This document shows, one piece after another, positions 11,501 to 22,745 of a DNA stretch of 64,000 bases. A model generated the notes under the pieces. The model ran no database searches, was not told where the DNA came from, and saw only the letters and a list, made by a program, of their open reading frames with translations. The DNA is taken from the NCBI GenBank assembly GCA_947311845.1, contig CAMZMU010000096.1, positions 14,809,049 to 14,873,048 on the forward strand, read 5' to 3'. The DNA is from Poa pratensis (taxonomy: Eukaryota; Streptophyta; Magnoliopsida; Poales; Poaceae). How positions within the stretch are numbered: the first letter of the stretch is position 1; every line of letters starts with the position of its first letter. The position numbers were made by a program, and so were the translations under genes.

Positions 11501-12239
11501 AGCATTGAAAAAAATGATCCAATATGGTGGTCAATATAGATTGCGACGGTCAATAATTCTGGGATGCATGTGTGAAATGTCGTTCTCCGTTTGTTACATT
11601 GCTGGCATGTTGTTTGCAAGGAATCATTTGCTAGAAAATTATATACTGGACATCAAACAAAATATATATTTCTCTACAATCAGTTAGTGTTCAATTTTAT
11701 GGATGTCAGGAACATTGACATTAGCAACCATTGACAGAAGAGATAAATTATGAAAGAAAAAATTCATAAGGTAGTGGAGAGCATGCACTATGAGTACACA
11801 AAATAAACTTATTATCCTGATGAAGTATCTTCCTTCGATGGGTCTGAAGAGATCAGATTAGAGAAGTGTAAAACTTATGCTTTAGCTTCAAAGTTCAGCA
11901 ACATGGCAGGTCCCATCTTGAACAGATGAATATACGACTGGCACACAAATAATAATTGCTGCAATAGCTCAGTACACAAATGCACAATAAGTGCTACAGA
12001 TAATTGATCGCACAAGTCATTGTTGCTGTTTTTCATGATGCCCATGATCACTCCCACATACAGACATACTTTTTTCTCAAGCTTTCTCACCACGGCTTGA
12101 CATCCTCGTCCATCTCCGTGGTAGCAGCATCGCTGTTGTTGTTGAATACCGAGGAAGCAGGAACTGGAGGACAGAAACATCGCGAGCTTGACTGCAGCCA
12201 GTCACTGATATCAGTGATAATATTCAGTTCTGCGTTTTG
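11501..12239. other. Intergenic, no recognisable gene
   Basis: Contains only short frames on either strand with no recognised domain (for example 11875-12180 minus). It lies between two LINE remnants. Confidence 0.35.
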
Positions 12240-14135
12240 ATCTTGCAAGTGATGTGTTGGCTATAATGATTGAGAGAGCAGTGGATAATGGTTTGATGGC
12301 GGCCTATCGTGTCACTTGTTAGAGAAGGGAGTGTCCATTCTGCAATATGCAGATGACACGACCCTTCTCCCACAAGATAACTTAGAGCAGGCCAAGAACT
12401 TAAAATTTATTTTGTGTCTTTTCGAGCAAATGTCAGGTCTCAAAATAAACTTCCACAAAAGTGAGGTTTACAGCATGGGCGCTGGCAGTGCTAGAAAATA
12501 TAGCTACAAAGAGATTTTCACTTGCCAAGTGGGAGATTTACCTATGAAATATCTTGGAGTCCCGTCTGATGAAGTCAGATTGAAAAATAGTGATTCGGTC
12601 CTTTGGGAGAAAAAATGGGGAAGAAATTAGGATGTTGGAATGGGAAAAACTTAACAATAGGAGGAAGAACTCTTTTAATAAATACATCTACCTCTAGCAT
12701 CCTTCTCTATATGCTTTCCTTCTATAGGATGCCTGTTGATAAGAGGAAGTCTTTTGATAAGATTAGGTCAGGTTTCCTTTGGAGTGACAAGAAAGAAAAA
12801 AAAAGAAATACCACCTGGTCAACTGAAAGACGTTTGTCAACCAAAAGACTAGAGGGTTTAGGCGTTTTGGGCTTGGAAATCATGAATATTGCCCTGCTCG
12901 CGAAATGGTTGTGGAAATTGTTTAATGACAAAGGCATGTGGCAGACACTATTACAGAATAAATACCTTAAGAATACCACTTTGGGTTTTTGTTCGAGCAA
13001 AAATGGAGATTTACATTTCTGGCAAGGACTAATGGAAATAAAACCTGTATTGCATTCGTGATGTAAGTTTGAGATTGGAAATGGAGCTAAAACTAGATTC
13101 TAGGAAGATAATTGGCTCTCAGATACCTGTTTTGCAAATCAATTCCCCAGGCTCTATAATGTTTCGTATAATAAGAATATCACGGTTCATAAATTCTTAG
13201 GGATGGCATCGAGGCTTTATCTTCTAGACGAGCGTTAGTAGGTCCCAAATTAGAGGACTGGACACAACTCTTGTCATCTTGTGGGCCGGTCAGTTTGTCT
13301 GATAAGGAAGATAGGTTGGTGTGGCTTTTATCTTCCTCTCGTAAATTTTCTGTGAATCTTTTTTTATTCTGCAATGCAAACTGTAGGAGAAGTTCCCTAC
13401 AATTTTATGTGTAAAATTAAGATTCCATTGAGAGTCAAAACTTTTCTTTGGCTGTTTCTAAAAAAAGCATTCTCACCAGGGACATTTTGTTGAAAAGAGG
13501 AGGAAAGTATGATAAATCATGTCTATTTTGCGGACATGACGAAATCATAGACCACCTACTTTTCAAATGCCCCTTGGCTAGGTACGTGTGGAACACGGTG
13601 AGTGTGCCTGTTGGGATTAATTGTCAGATTGTTGACGTGCAAAAATGCCTAACAGATTGCTTAGATAATTTTGGTAAGAAGTCTAAGAAAAAAGTGACAG
13701 TGGGTGTAGCGACAATGTTTTGGGGGATTTGGAAAACCAGGAATTTGACATGTTTCGAGAAGAAATGACCGTATGAGCCAATAGAAATCATTAGATGCAT
13801 TTGTTAGGATTGATTGGTGGGCAAATCTGCAGGTGTTGGAGGACGAAAGGCTGGAACTGCAAATGGGTGCAAAGTTGCTGGAGTGTGTCGCTGATGAAGT
13901 CTTCGAAGGAACAAAGGGATGGAACACATGGAGACCAAGGCAGGGAGGCTGAAAGCTGGAAGTGCAATCGTAGTTGTAGTTCTCTTTCCGCTTTTTACAG
14001 TTCTTGCTGAGACACAAATCTGGTTTTTGGCTTGTAACTCTGGTGCTGGCTGTGTTGTGGTGGACAAACTTGTAGAACTTGGTTTTCTATTAATAGAAAG
14101 CGGGGAGTGATCCCTTTATTTTAAAAAATATATCA
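12240..14135 (+). pseudogene. Second degenerate LINE, 5'-truncated
   Basis: Begins inside reverse transcriptase. ILQYADD is the catalytic site (about 12336-12356), followed by MSGLKINFHKSE and MKYLGVP, a connecting region with IGGRTLLINTS, and the RT-associated zinc finger with CLFCGHDEIIDHLLFKCPLA (about 13520-13585). It then reads MFWGIWKTRN. Frame changes near 12600, 13060 and 13440 break the product. The 3' end runs to an A/T-rich tail near 14130. It belongs to a different family from the LINE at 9.6-11.5 kb, judging from the diverged protein. Confidence 0.8.
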
Positions 14136-14711
14136 GTGATAATATATGTATAATGTGCTAGATTTTTGTGGTACAAAATCATCTATGTGTTTTTAATTAA
14201 TCCAACTATTAGTTGCCTAACTTGCTTTTGAGAACCTGTTTTTTTCCTAAGTTTGCAACATAATATATGCTACTGACTGCAGATGTGGCACAAAAAAAAA
14301 GAAGCATAGATTATACTTGACTTATACTTGACGCAAAGATAAAGATACCAACTTCCTAAATAAACCGTCACATACTGAATTGGGAGGCACGTGAATTTAA
14401 GTTTATGTACATAATGGCACACAAGAGTAAAACTAACACATACAACTAACCAGAACAAATATTTGTCCATGGATATAGCCAAATAGGATCATGATAAGAA
14501 GTTCAAGTACCTAATTAACCTTGATAACTAATCTGTTGGCCTAACCGCACATCTGCTGTCCTCCTCTCCGAGACCGCCGTCCCCGCGTGATCCATCACGC
14601 CGCCGTCCTTGCATGTTGTTTCCTCTCCTTGAGCTCAGCGGCGAGCGCACAAAACTACAAGAGTAGTAGGGAGAGGAAGGGTATAGGCGAGCAGGCAACT
14701 CATGTTGGACC
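14136..14711. other. Intergenic, no recognisable gene
   Basis: Short frames on both strands with no family features. It becomes GC-richer from 14540, just before a small hAT-like MITE. Confidence 0.35.
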
Positions 14712-14880
14712 CAGGGACGGAGATAGGGGGCAGCATGCCCCCTCCACGCCGTCATTTTTTTTGCAAAATGCCCGTTTAAATTTTAGAGTTTGACCCCCAA
14801 ATTTACGCAAATCTGACTATATGGCCTCTCCAAATTATTTAGTGCACCTTCAGCTGTATTCTTGGCTCCGTCTCTCGTAC
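14712..14880. mobile_element. Small hAT-like MITE
   Basis: About 169 bases with imperfect inverted ends (cagggacggag left; the right end read in reverse gives a gacggag core) and the same seven bases, ttggacc, on both sides (14705-14711 and 14881-14887). An inner gggggcagcatgccccc hairpin resembles the one in the clearer hAT MITE at 21670-21846. The TIRs are weak, so the class is tentative. Confidence 0.45.
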
Positions 14881-16000
14881 TTGGACCTGTGACGGCCCCA
14901 CACAAGACAGCCCCACGCGCCAGCGAGATGAGTGTAGAAGGCCAAAAGGGTAGGTAGACCGTGGGTGCAAAATTGATGACTGGCGGCACAAGCGATCGCC
15001 ATAACTCAATAGCTATACAATAATAATCCACTAATCTGTTACAAATACATATTCCACTAGTTTGTTTCAAATATATGGAGTATATATCAGTAGCTATACT
15101 GTAATACTAGGATCGTCATGACTCATCCAAGCCAAGGAGGAGGGTGATCGGCGACAATGCCGAAGCGCGGCAGTGGCGACAGAGGGACAAAAGACTTGTC
15201 CTCCAGAATCCAGGAGAAGTCCTCCGGGTTATAAGGAGGTGCGCTCGCCGCACCGGGCAGGCTGGACGGTGCAGGGTAGGTCGCCGGTGGGGAGACTCGG
15301 CTCAGCCTGCGTTGTGCTCGTTGTGCCGACGGGCTAGACGGTGGAGGGTGGGTCGCCGACGGGGAGACTCGGCTGCGGTGAGCTCGTCCTAAGCAAAAAT
15401 CCGAAATTAGTTGTGATAGTGTACTTTTTCTTTGTAAGAACTCTAATGGATTTCCCATTTGAATGAAATGGAACCTGGGATATATACCTGTAGCGCTTGT
15501 GGTACGCCTTCAAGTCGGAGTAGACGGAGTACCTATGGCCGAATTTTTTTAGTAAAACATAGTGCTTTTAGCCCCATTTGTGTCCAAAATTAAGATAACC
15601 AGTTGTGCGTGCGTTAAGAGAGTGAACAAAGACGCTGTTATTAAGTACCATTTAACAAAGCTTTGCGTGGGAGAATTGATCAACCCCGTCAGACTGCATG
15701 CAGTGTCCCGTCAGGTTTCAGTGCACAAATAAATCCATCGCAGGTGCCACGCCCGTGTATCAACATGCACTTTCCCAAATGAATCAGTCCGACTCGGTTG
15801 GTTCGCCAGAATTCTTCCGTTTTTGGATAGCAAATTAAACACGTTCAGTGCCTCCGGCAAATCACTGCACACTCACCCAACCGGTGGTAATAATTAAAGT
15901 AACTCAACAACTACTGTATCTTATATGACAATCAGATCAGATGGGAGGGAGTATTGTTTACATCCCCATCTCAACACCTTGGCTCCAATCTCTCCCAACA
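14881..16000. other. Intergenic sequence upstream of the DnaJ gene
   Basis: Mostly featureless. A GC-rich patch contains an imperfect direct repeat of about 65 bases (about 15270-15330 and 15335-15385; shared core ggggagactcggct). From about 15960 on it is presumably promoter and leader of the DnaJ gene, but no clear TATA box was identified. Confidence 0.35.
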
Positions 16001-16198
16001 AATATCAGCTCACAGAACACGCACATAAAAACAAGATTAAAATTTGACATAGAATTTATCTATCCCAGTCTCAGTTTTCCCGCAGATTGAATTACTAACC
16101 GCACCGCCCGCCCGCCGGCCTTCCATTCCTCCGCCTCCACCTGTCGTTTCGCGCCACCGCGCACAACCGTCGGGCGTGAGATCCGACGTCTGGCTTCG

Positions 16199-19100
16199 AT
16201 GGTGCAGGAGACGGGGTACTACGACGTGCTGGGGGTCAGCCCGGCGGCCACCGAGGCCGAGATCAAGAAGGCCTACTACGTCAAGGTGAATCTTCCTTCT
16301 CCCATCCCTTCGGCCTCTCCGGTGAATTTCGCCTTGCTTTGTTGGTCTCACTCTCATTCGTTCCGGTCGTATTTTGTTGCAGGCGAGGCATGTCCATCCC
16401 GACAAGAACCGAAATGACCCCCTCGCCGCCGAGAAGTTCCAGGCAAGTCTTCCCTCTGCTATGCTCTGCCCTGCCCTGCTGTTGTTTCCCAGTTGCGATA
16501 ATTTGTGAGATCAGCTCTCAGCGACAGCAACATAACATAATGCAACCATCATTACTCTGCTGGAGCTCTCACTAATAGTTCTGCCGGCAACTGATCAGGA
16601 AACTAACAGGACAACCAAGTGGTTCGCTGTCGAAATTTGGCCTTCCATTAACCCAGCATACGCACCAGGTGCCCAACAACAGGGCACTGAAGAAATTCCC
16701 AGAAGATAAGCTAGTCTCTCCATAAAGAAGCATGGAAGCAGCTATGCCAAAAACAACAAGGTTCCAATGGCGATTTGCTCCTCTGTACACCATGAATCAT
16801 TCTGCACTTGGCACAAAAATGATCATAGTGGTTATGCATCGATTGCCGGAGCAAGTGAACAATCAGCAGTTTTCCATGTCATCACGTTCGCTCTCAACCA
16901 CGGGCTTGTATTTGGCGTACTGATAGATATACTGATATAGTACCAGCCATCATGCATATAATGCATTGTCGACTTACTTTTGCAATGTGTTGAGCATTGC
17001 TGCAGTAGTCTCACTTTGCAATGCATCCTGTTACTAGTACTATATGCCTTTATAAAACAGGAGGATGTGATTTTCCCTTAGTTCTTTCTGGTATAATATG
17101 TTCACCTAAGTTGCTGTAATTGCAGGAACTGGGGAGGCATACCAAGTACTCAGTGACCCCGCACAGCGTCAAGTGTACGACTCATATGGGAAATCTGGCA
17201 TTTCAACGTAAGTCTGATTCACAAGTACTTACTCTGAACTTGTTAGGATAATTTTCAAATAGTTGGGGTGTTCCTCGTGGATATATCCGTGTAATAGTTT
17301 AGTTGACTGCCAAATTGTTCCTTCCTTTCCTAGATATAGCTTTGACACTGTAATTGGTGATCCCGTCTCATGTGCTGTAGAAACTTGTGAGATGATTACT
17401 TTCTTACTTGTTTCCTGTCATCATTTGTTCAGGGAAGCAATCATTGATCCAGCAGCAATTTTCGCGATGCTATTTGGTAGTGAGATTTTTGAGGACTACA
17501 TTGGTGAACTGGCGATGGCATCCATGGCCGCACTCGATATATTTGGTGAAGATGTACAGATTGATACAAGGAAGTTGCAAGACAAAATGCGAGTATGTCC
17601 CTGTTAACAGAATATGAATATTCCTGATTCGGAATTCCGAAATATTCCTTTTTCGTAGAAGTCTAGTGTCCATTTGTTCTTCCAACTATATATTGTACAA
17701 GCAAGTCATGGCACATAATTAAATTCTAGTGAATTATTGCTTAGCACAACGCCGATTGCTACAATAGAAGCCACGATGCATCTTGCTACACTAGAAGCCA
17801 CAACACCTCTAGAAAGTTTCAAACTCAAGAAGTCATGTTAGAGTGTATATATTTCACATTTTGGTGTTCTTGTTTTGCCGGTTTGTTACGCTTCTCATGT
17901 TAGTATCAGCCCTGTTTTTTTCCTTTTAACATGATGACTCATTTCTTGTACTTCAGCAACTGTCCCACCTCAATATACGATAAAAGATGTGAAACTTAAA
18001 CATTCCATAATGAACTCTTCTTTCTGCATGACCTTTCTCATGCAGACAATTATCCTGCATAAGTTTCAGCCTCCAAACTACTCTACTACTTGCAGCATAC
18101 ACAGGCAGTCTGTTTATAATCTTTGCAATAGAAACTATATGGCGTTGGGGGCTGATGGCTTAATTGTAAATTGTAACTAAACATGCTTCGCGTGGTTATA
18201 TTGCATTGCAATAAAATATGTGGTGATAATATATCTTTTCGTTTTTGGTGCTGCAATTTTGGAAACTACCAATTCGGACCATACTCTTCATACTGTCATA
18301 TATTTAAGCTCTTAAGAACTACTGCAGACTGTACAAAAGGAAAGGGAGGAGAAACTTGCAGAGAAACTGAAGAATAGATTGAACATTTATGTTCAAGGAA
18401 ACAAAGAGGAATTTATCCAGATTGCTGAGGCTGAGGTTTCTAGACTTTCTGATGCAGGTGCGCATCCATGACAGTGCTCTCATCTGTGAAGCGCTATCAC
18501 AAACTTTTTCTCACTTGCTAACTGACCAGTCTACTTTCCCCTTCTTTTCACTACCTCATATTGTCCTTCCTGCTTTTAACCCAACCCATTTACTCTGGAA
18601 CTGTTTCAACATTTTTTCATTGTGTATTCCTTATATGAACCAAACATTTCGACTCCCTCTTTCTTTCTTTGTGTTCATGAACCTGGCTTCGGTTAACTCA
18701 CTGTTCTTTTGTGATTGTGCATGTCCTGCAGCATATGGGGTTGATATGCTGAGTACTATTGGTTACATGTATTCAAGACAAGCTGCCAAGGAGCTTGGAA
18801 AGAAAGCTATCCTTTTGGGAGTTCCTTTTATAGCTGAATGGTTCAGAAATAAAGGTCACTTTATTAAATCCACAGTGACAGCTGCAACAGGTAAAACTTT
18901 ATTTAATTATTTTTTTCCTAATAACAATGCTGGTTTCAAATATATGCAATGTTGGTATTAGCAATATATATATTGGTAATTTGTTTTTGTTTCTGCAGGT
19001 GCAATAGCTCTTATGCAGTTGCAGGAAGACTTAAAGAAGCATCTTAGTTCGGAATGTAATTACACTGAGGAGCAACTTGAAGTTTACATGCAGAGTCATA

Positions 19101-19946
19101 AAAGTGTTATGGTTGATTCTTTATGGAAACTTAATGTTGCTGATATAGAGGCAACCCTGTCACATGTCTGTCAGATGGTTCGTCCTCATGTCCTGACTAT
19201 CTTATACTATTCTTGCATGCCTGTTTCTGTTTTCATTTTACACATTATCTCAAGTTGTAGCAGTGGATTTAAACATTCTACCAATATCAGGTGCTTCAAG
19301 ATAGCTTAGCCAGGAGGGAGGAACTAAGAGCTCGAGTTAAAGGATTGAAAATTTTAGGGAAAATATTCCAGGTATCATTCTTTGTATATTTATCCATTCA
19401 CTTATGGGTTTTGATATGTAAGTTATCTGGTGCTCGTCGGTGAGCTAAGTTTGGTTATTTTGCCACAGCGTGTTAAGCTCAACGGTGAAGGGGAAGCACA
19501 AACAGTGAGAAATACGATAAATAATTCGGATGATAATGTCGCTGCTTCGCCTGATTCACCACCAAAATCTCCCAGGGTGCAGCCATTAAACCCACTATAT
19601 TCCCAGGTGCCTACCATCTTCTGAGATCGTTATTGTGACATCTGTAGCATACTAAAATGCAAGGTTTTTTACATGGCTGTTTTTGAATGGTCACTAGATC
19701 AATTATGTTTTAAATGAGAACACCAAAAGTGGACCTTTTTGTGTTTCAAGATGCATCAAGCTATAGCTTACTCGAATTCCCGTGAAAATACGATTTATTA
19801 CTGCCCTCGTCACCAGGTCTAATGCTACTCTTCCTTCTGTCCAGAGCCCATATGTGGAGGCCCCGCAGTTCGGTGGCGCTTATTGTTCGTTCAACTTCCC
19901 GATGCCTACCGCCCCGCCCGGTGCGCAGAGGGATCCAGTCCCATGA
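16199..19946 (+). CDS. DnaJ (HSP40) protein with DnaJ-X domain, one-base frameshift
   Basis: Ten exons: 16199-16285, 16383-16442, 17126-17207, 17433-17592, 18328-18457, 18732-18890, 18999-19177, 19291-19371, 19469-19606, 19845-19946. The product has a J domain at the N-terminus ([11 protein letters not shown] motif at residues 34-36), which stimulates the ATPase of HSP70, then the conserved DnaJ-X region of plant DnaJ10-like proteins ([28 protein letters not shown]; the tail repeats SPP/SPR). No Cys-rich or Gly/Phe domain is visible, so it is a class C J protein. Intron 2 starts with GC (AG|GCAAGT). Exon 3 opens GAACTGGGGAGGCA, where the family reads [12 protein letters not shown]. This needs one more base, and total exon length is one short of a multiple of three. 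The gene is therefore frameshifted in the J domain, or the base was lost in sequencing. Confidence 0.85.
16443..17125 (+). other. GC-AG intron of the DnaJ gene with an antisense ORF inside
   Basis: The donor is AG|GCAAGT, the strong consensus of the minor GC-AG class, and the acceptor is ttgcag. On the minus strand 16572-16793 carries a 73-codon frame with a hydrophobic stretch ([14 protein letters not shown] and [14 protein letters not shown]) that looks like a membrane protein exon. Its family is not recognised, and it may be a captured fragment. Confidence 0.55.
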
Positions 19947-20958
19947 TTCGCTCCCGGGAAAGCAACTCCGTTTTGTGTGGGTCATCTTTTTGTGCAATAC
20001 CTCTTGTATTCTGTAGATGATCATATGGTCTTCATTTGTGCTAGTATAGTATAGCGAAGATGCAGCTGGGTTTTTGTCCTATTGTCTTCTCTGGTCGTGT
20101 AATGTAATCAATCGATTGAAATCATGCGCCGACGGCAGCAGCCCTATGTTGTGTATAGGCGTGCTGTGCTGCTTCCGATTGTCGAGGCAGTGAGAGATCG
20201 GCATTGTTTATATACATAAACTATACCATTCTGTTTTCTATGGGTGCATAATTGTTTTAGTCTATGGCCCATTGTGCAAAACAGAGTCATGATTTTTCTT
20301 CCATTTCTCCAAATCCCACATTATATATATGAATTGTTCCTTGCTAGTTTGTTTGATATTTGTAGAGTTGCATTGTGTTGTATGTAATGCGTACGTCACA
20401 TACCTGAAGTCCCAGTGGTTTGCATGTAAAAACGCAGCAAAGGAAAACAAATCGTTAATTGTTATCAGTTCCAGTTTTGAGGGATAGTAATGTATTATTG
20501 GTCGACAACATATTTTGGTTGAGATCGAGTGATCCAGAACTCGTTATTTTACTTCGTACAATACATTTTATTTATTTATTTTTGATTGACTTCCATGACT
20601 TAAGTCTGGTTGCTAAGTTATCATATGGAGTCAGACCCCAGGCGATCTTGGTATTGGTGGATTCGTATTGATGAGCTTTGCAACATACCCAACATACAAG
20701 TGTTAGATCTTATGTCTGAGCTCATGGCGTGACATCCAAACATAAGGTACTATACAAGATTCATAAATTCACTAGTCGTTACTTTAGTTTTTCCTTACAT
20801 GGCTCCAACCCTCGTGATAATCTATTAATCTATTTAGGGATTGTGCAATATCGCAAGTGAATAGGTGTGCAAATGTACTCCATGTGCAACTATCGGGCTG
20901 AACGAATCATGATGCAACCCTAACGGTTAAAGGGTCCACAAAGCTCTAACTTAATTCT
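19947..20958. other. 3' leader of DnaJ gene and intergenic sequence
   Basis: About 19947-20230 is probably the 3' UTR (a T-rich stretch with aatgtaatcaatcg near 20100). After that the sequence is AT-rich with no supported gene. Confidence 0.35.
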
Positions 20959-21430
20959 CGTTCAACCGATAATTAGCAAAAGGGTCTGTGTGTTGAGTGC
21001 CCATGTGCCGCCACAATCCGTCTAATTATGTTGCACAGTTCGTCTAATTACTTTTTTCTTCACATATGTTACAGTGATGGATGTAAAATTTTGTGTCTAT
21101 ATAAGAGATAGATACATAGTGATCAACAAGGGCCATGTCGTTCCTGTGGTTGACGGGGACGATGAGGATGATCTCTACGACAAACTAGCTTACCGCCAAT
21201 TTCAAGACGTTCAACCAAGAATTAGCAATAGGGTCATGCGCTGAGTGCCCGTGCGTTGCCACGGTCCGTGTAATTACTTTTCTCGTCGCATATGCAAAAG
21301 TGATGGATGTGAAAATTTGTGTGTATATAAGAGATAGGTACATAGTGCTCCACATGGGCTATGTGGTTGATGAGACCGACAAGGCTTATCTCTACGACAA
21401 ACTCCTCCACCACTGATTTCAAAACCTTCA
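20959..21430 (+). repeat. Two diverged tandem copies of a ~250-bp unit
   Basis: Unit 1 (about 20959-21209) and unit 2 (about 21210-21430) share, in order, ttcaacc..attagcaa.aggg, gagtgccc.tg.g.cgcca, taattactttt, gatggatgt.aaa.ttgtgt, tatataagagatag.tacatagtg and ctctacgacaaact. In the first copy a frame reads DVKFCVYIRDRYIVINKGH with an acidic run, hinting at a decayed gene fragment. The family is not recognised. Confidence 0.6.
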
Positions 21431-21669
21431 ACACTAACTCCTTGCCTTCCAACGACCGTTGCAAACTCAAATCACATTGCTATCCTCGACAACACACTGT
21501 GCTTAGTGGACTCAATGGATCATCGATAACATCATTCAGAGAACTTAAGTTCGCTTCTATGTGACCAACTATTCACCGTTTGTTCTGAGGTGACATACAC
21601 CTCCATCGTGCACTTTGAGAACTCGCTTTGCAATGAAATAATACTACGTGAAATGTCAAGACTTTTGTG

Positions 21670-21846
21670 CAGTGGCGGACCCAGAAGAAAACTTCAGTGG
21701 GGGCAAATCGGATGAGTGGGGGCAATTGTAGTACAAAATATAATTTTTGTGATTTTTTCGTTTCAAATATGAACAAAATACACTAGAATTTCAAAAACTG
21801 AGTGGGGGCCACTGCCCCCACTCATCTATACGTAGGTCCGCCCATG
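21670..21846. mobile_element. hAT-type MITE with 8-bp target duplication
   Basis: 177 bases flanked by a perfect 8-bp direct repeat, cttttgtg (21662-21669 and 21847-21854). The ends are inverted (cagtggcggacc left; catgggcggacc when the right end is read in reverse), and an internal hairpin gtgggggc / gcccccac lies near the right end. An 8-bp duplication with CA..TG ends is the hAT superfamily pattern. There is no coding capacity. Confidence 0.85.
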
Positions 21847-21854
21847 CTTTTGTG

Positions 21855-22745
21855 GCCTATAAACCAGTTAATCATTTTGGAATGGGATTCGGAATTGTTG
21901 TGCGTACAACGGTTTACGTCCGATTACTGCTCGGCGTTTCTTCTCGGACGTGAGATGGACCAACAATTATTTGTTGATGGAATGATTTCAACGTCGTACA
22001 AATATCGGAAAAGAATATGTTAGACGTGTAGGACTTCTCTAATCATTCTTAGTGTTTTTTGTTGTGATAACAAGGAAGGAAAACACATCTATTTCTGGTT
22101 TCAAAGTTGGCAAGGGCTTTGAAGTTTGAACTTGTAGCTCGTTGGTGGGTATAGCGACCATGACGATGAACTAGAGAATGTTCTACGCGCAGCCGTCAAT
22201 GTGATACGGTCTCCATGTAAGTTGAGAAATAAAAAAAATATTTTGATTAGACTAAATTGCCAGGAACGATAAACACCAATATTACATGAACCTATATCCT
22301 CTTTTTTGTAAGAACTAAACCTTATTGCTTGGAAGATTTTGCCAAAAGAACAAATATCGCTTGGAAGATGGACTCACCGTTGCAATCATGTAGTAATTTT
22401 TTAGACAACTTATATTTACCTTTTCCCATTCATACCGACTTTTAGTCGATCGCATTCACGTGTGTTGTGACTCGTGTCACTCCGTTTTCGGTTTTCCTGC
22501 ATCTGCTGTCTCACTGGCCGGTGGGGTCGACAAGCATTGGGGCCTTGTTCCTACCATGACTTTCGTGGCCGTCGGGCCCAGCAAAACGAGCAAGAAGCTG
22601 CCACGAAGCCGCGTAAAACCGTGGGGCCCACATACCCAGAGACATGTGGATTCTATTAACCCAGCCGGAGCAACAGGTTGACCCGACAATCGAGACGCAA
22701 AGCCGAAGTCCACCACCAAACCCCATCCCCTCCGCGCCGGCGACG
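21855..22745. other. Intergenic and promoter region of the NAC gene
   Basis: No supported gene. The last 250 bases become GC-rich and are probably leader sequence of the NAC gene. No clear TATA box was identified. Confidence 0.4.

Noticed and set aside
15123..15458. 111-codon Pro/Ser-rich minus-strand frame
   Set aside because: Composition follows from a small GC-rich direct repeat. No family match or gene structure around it.
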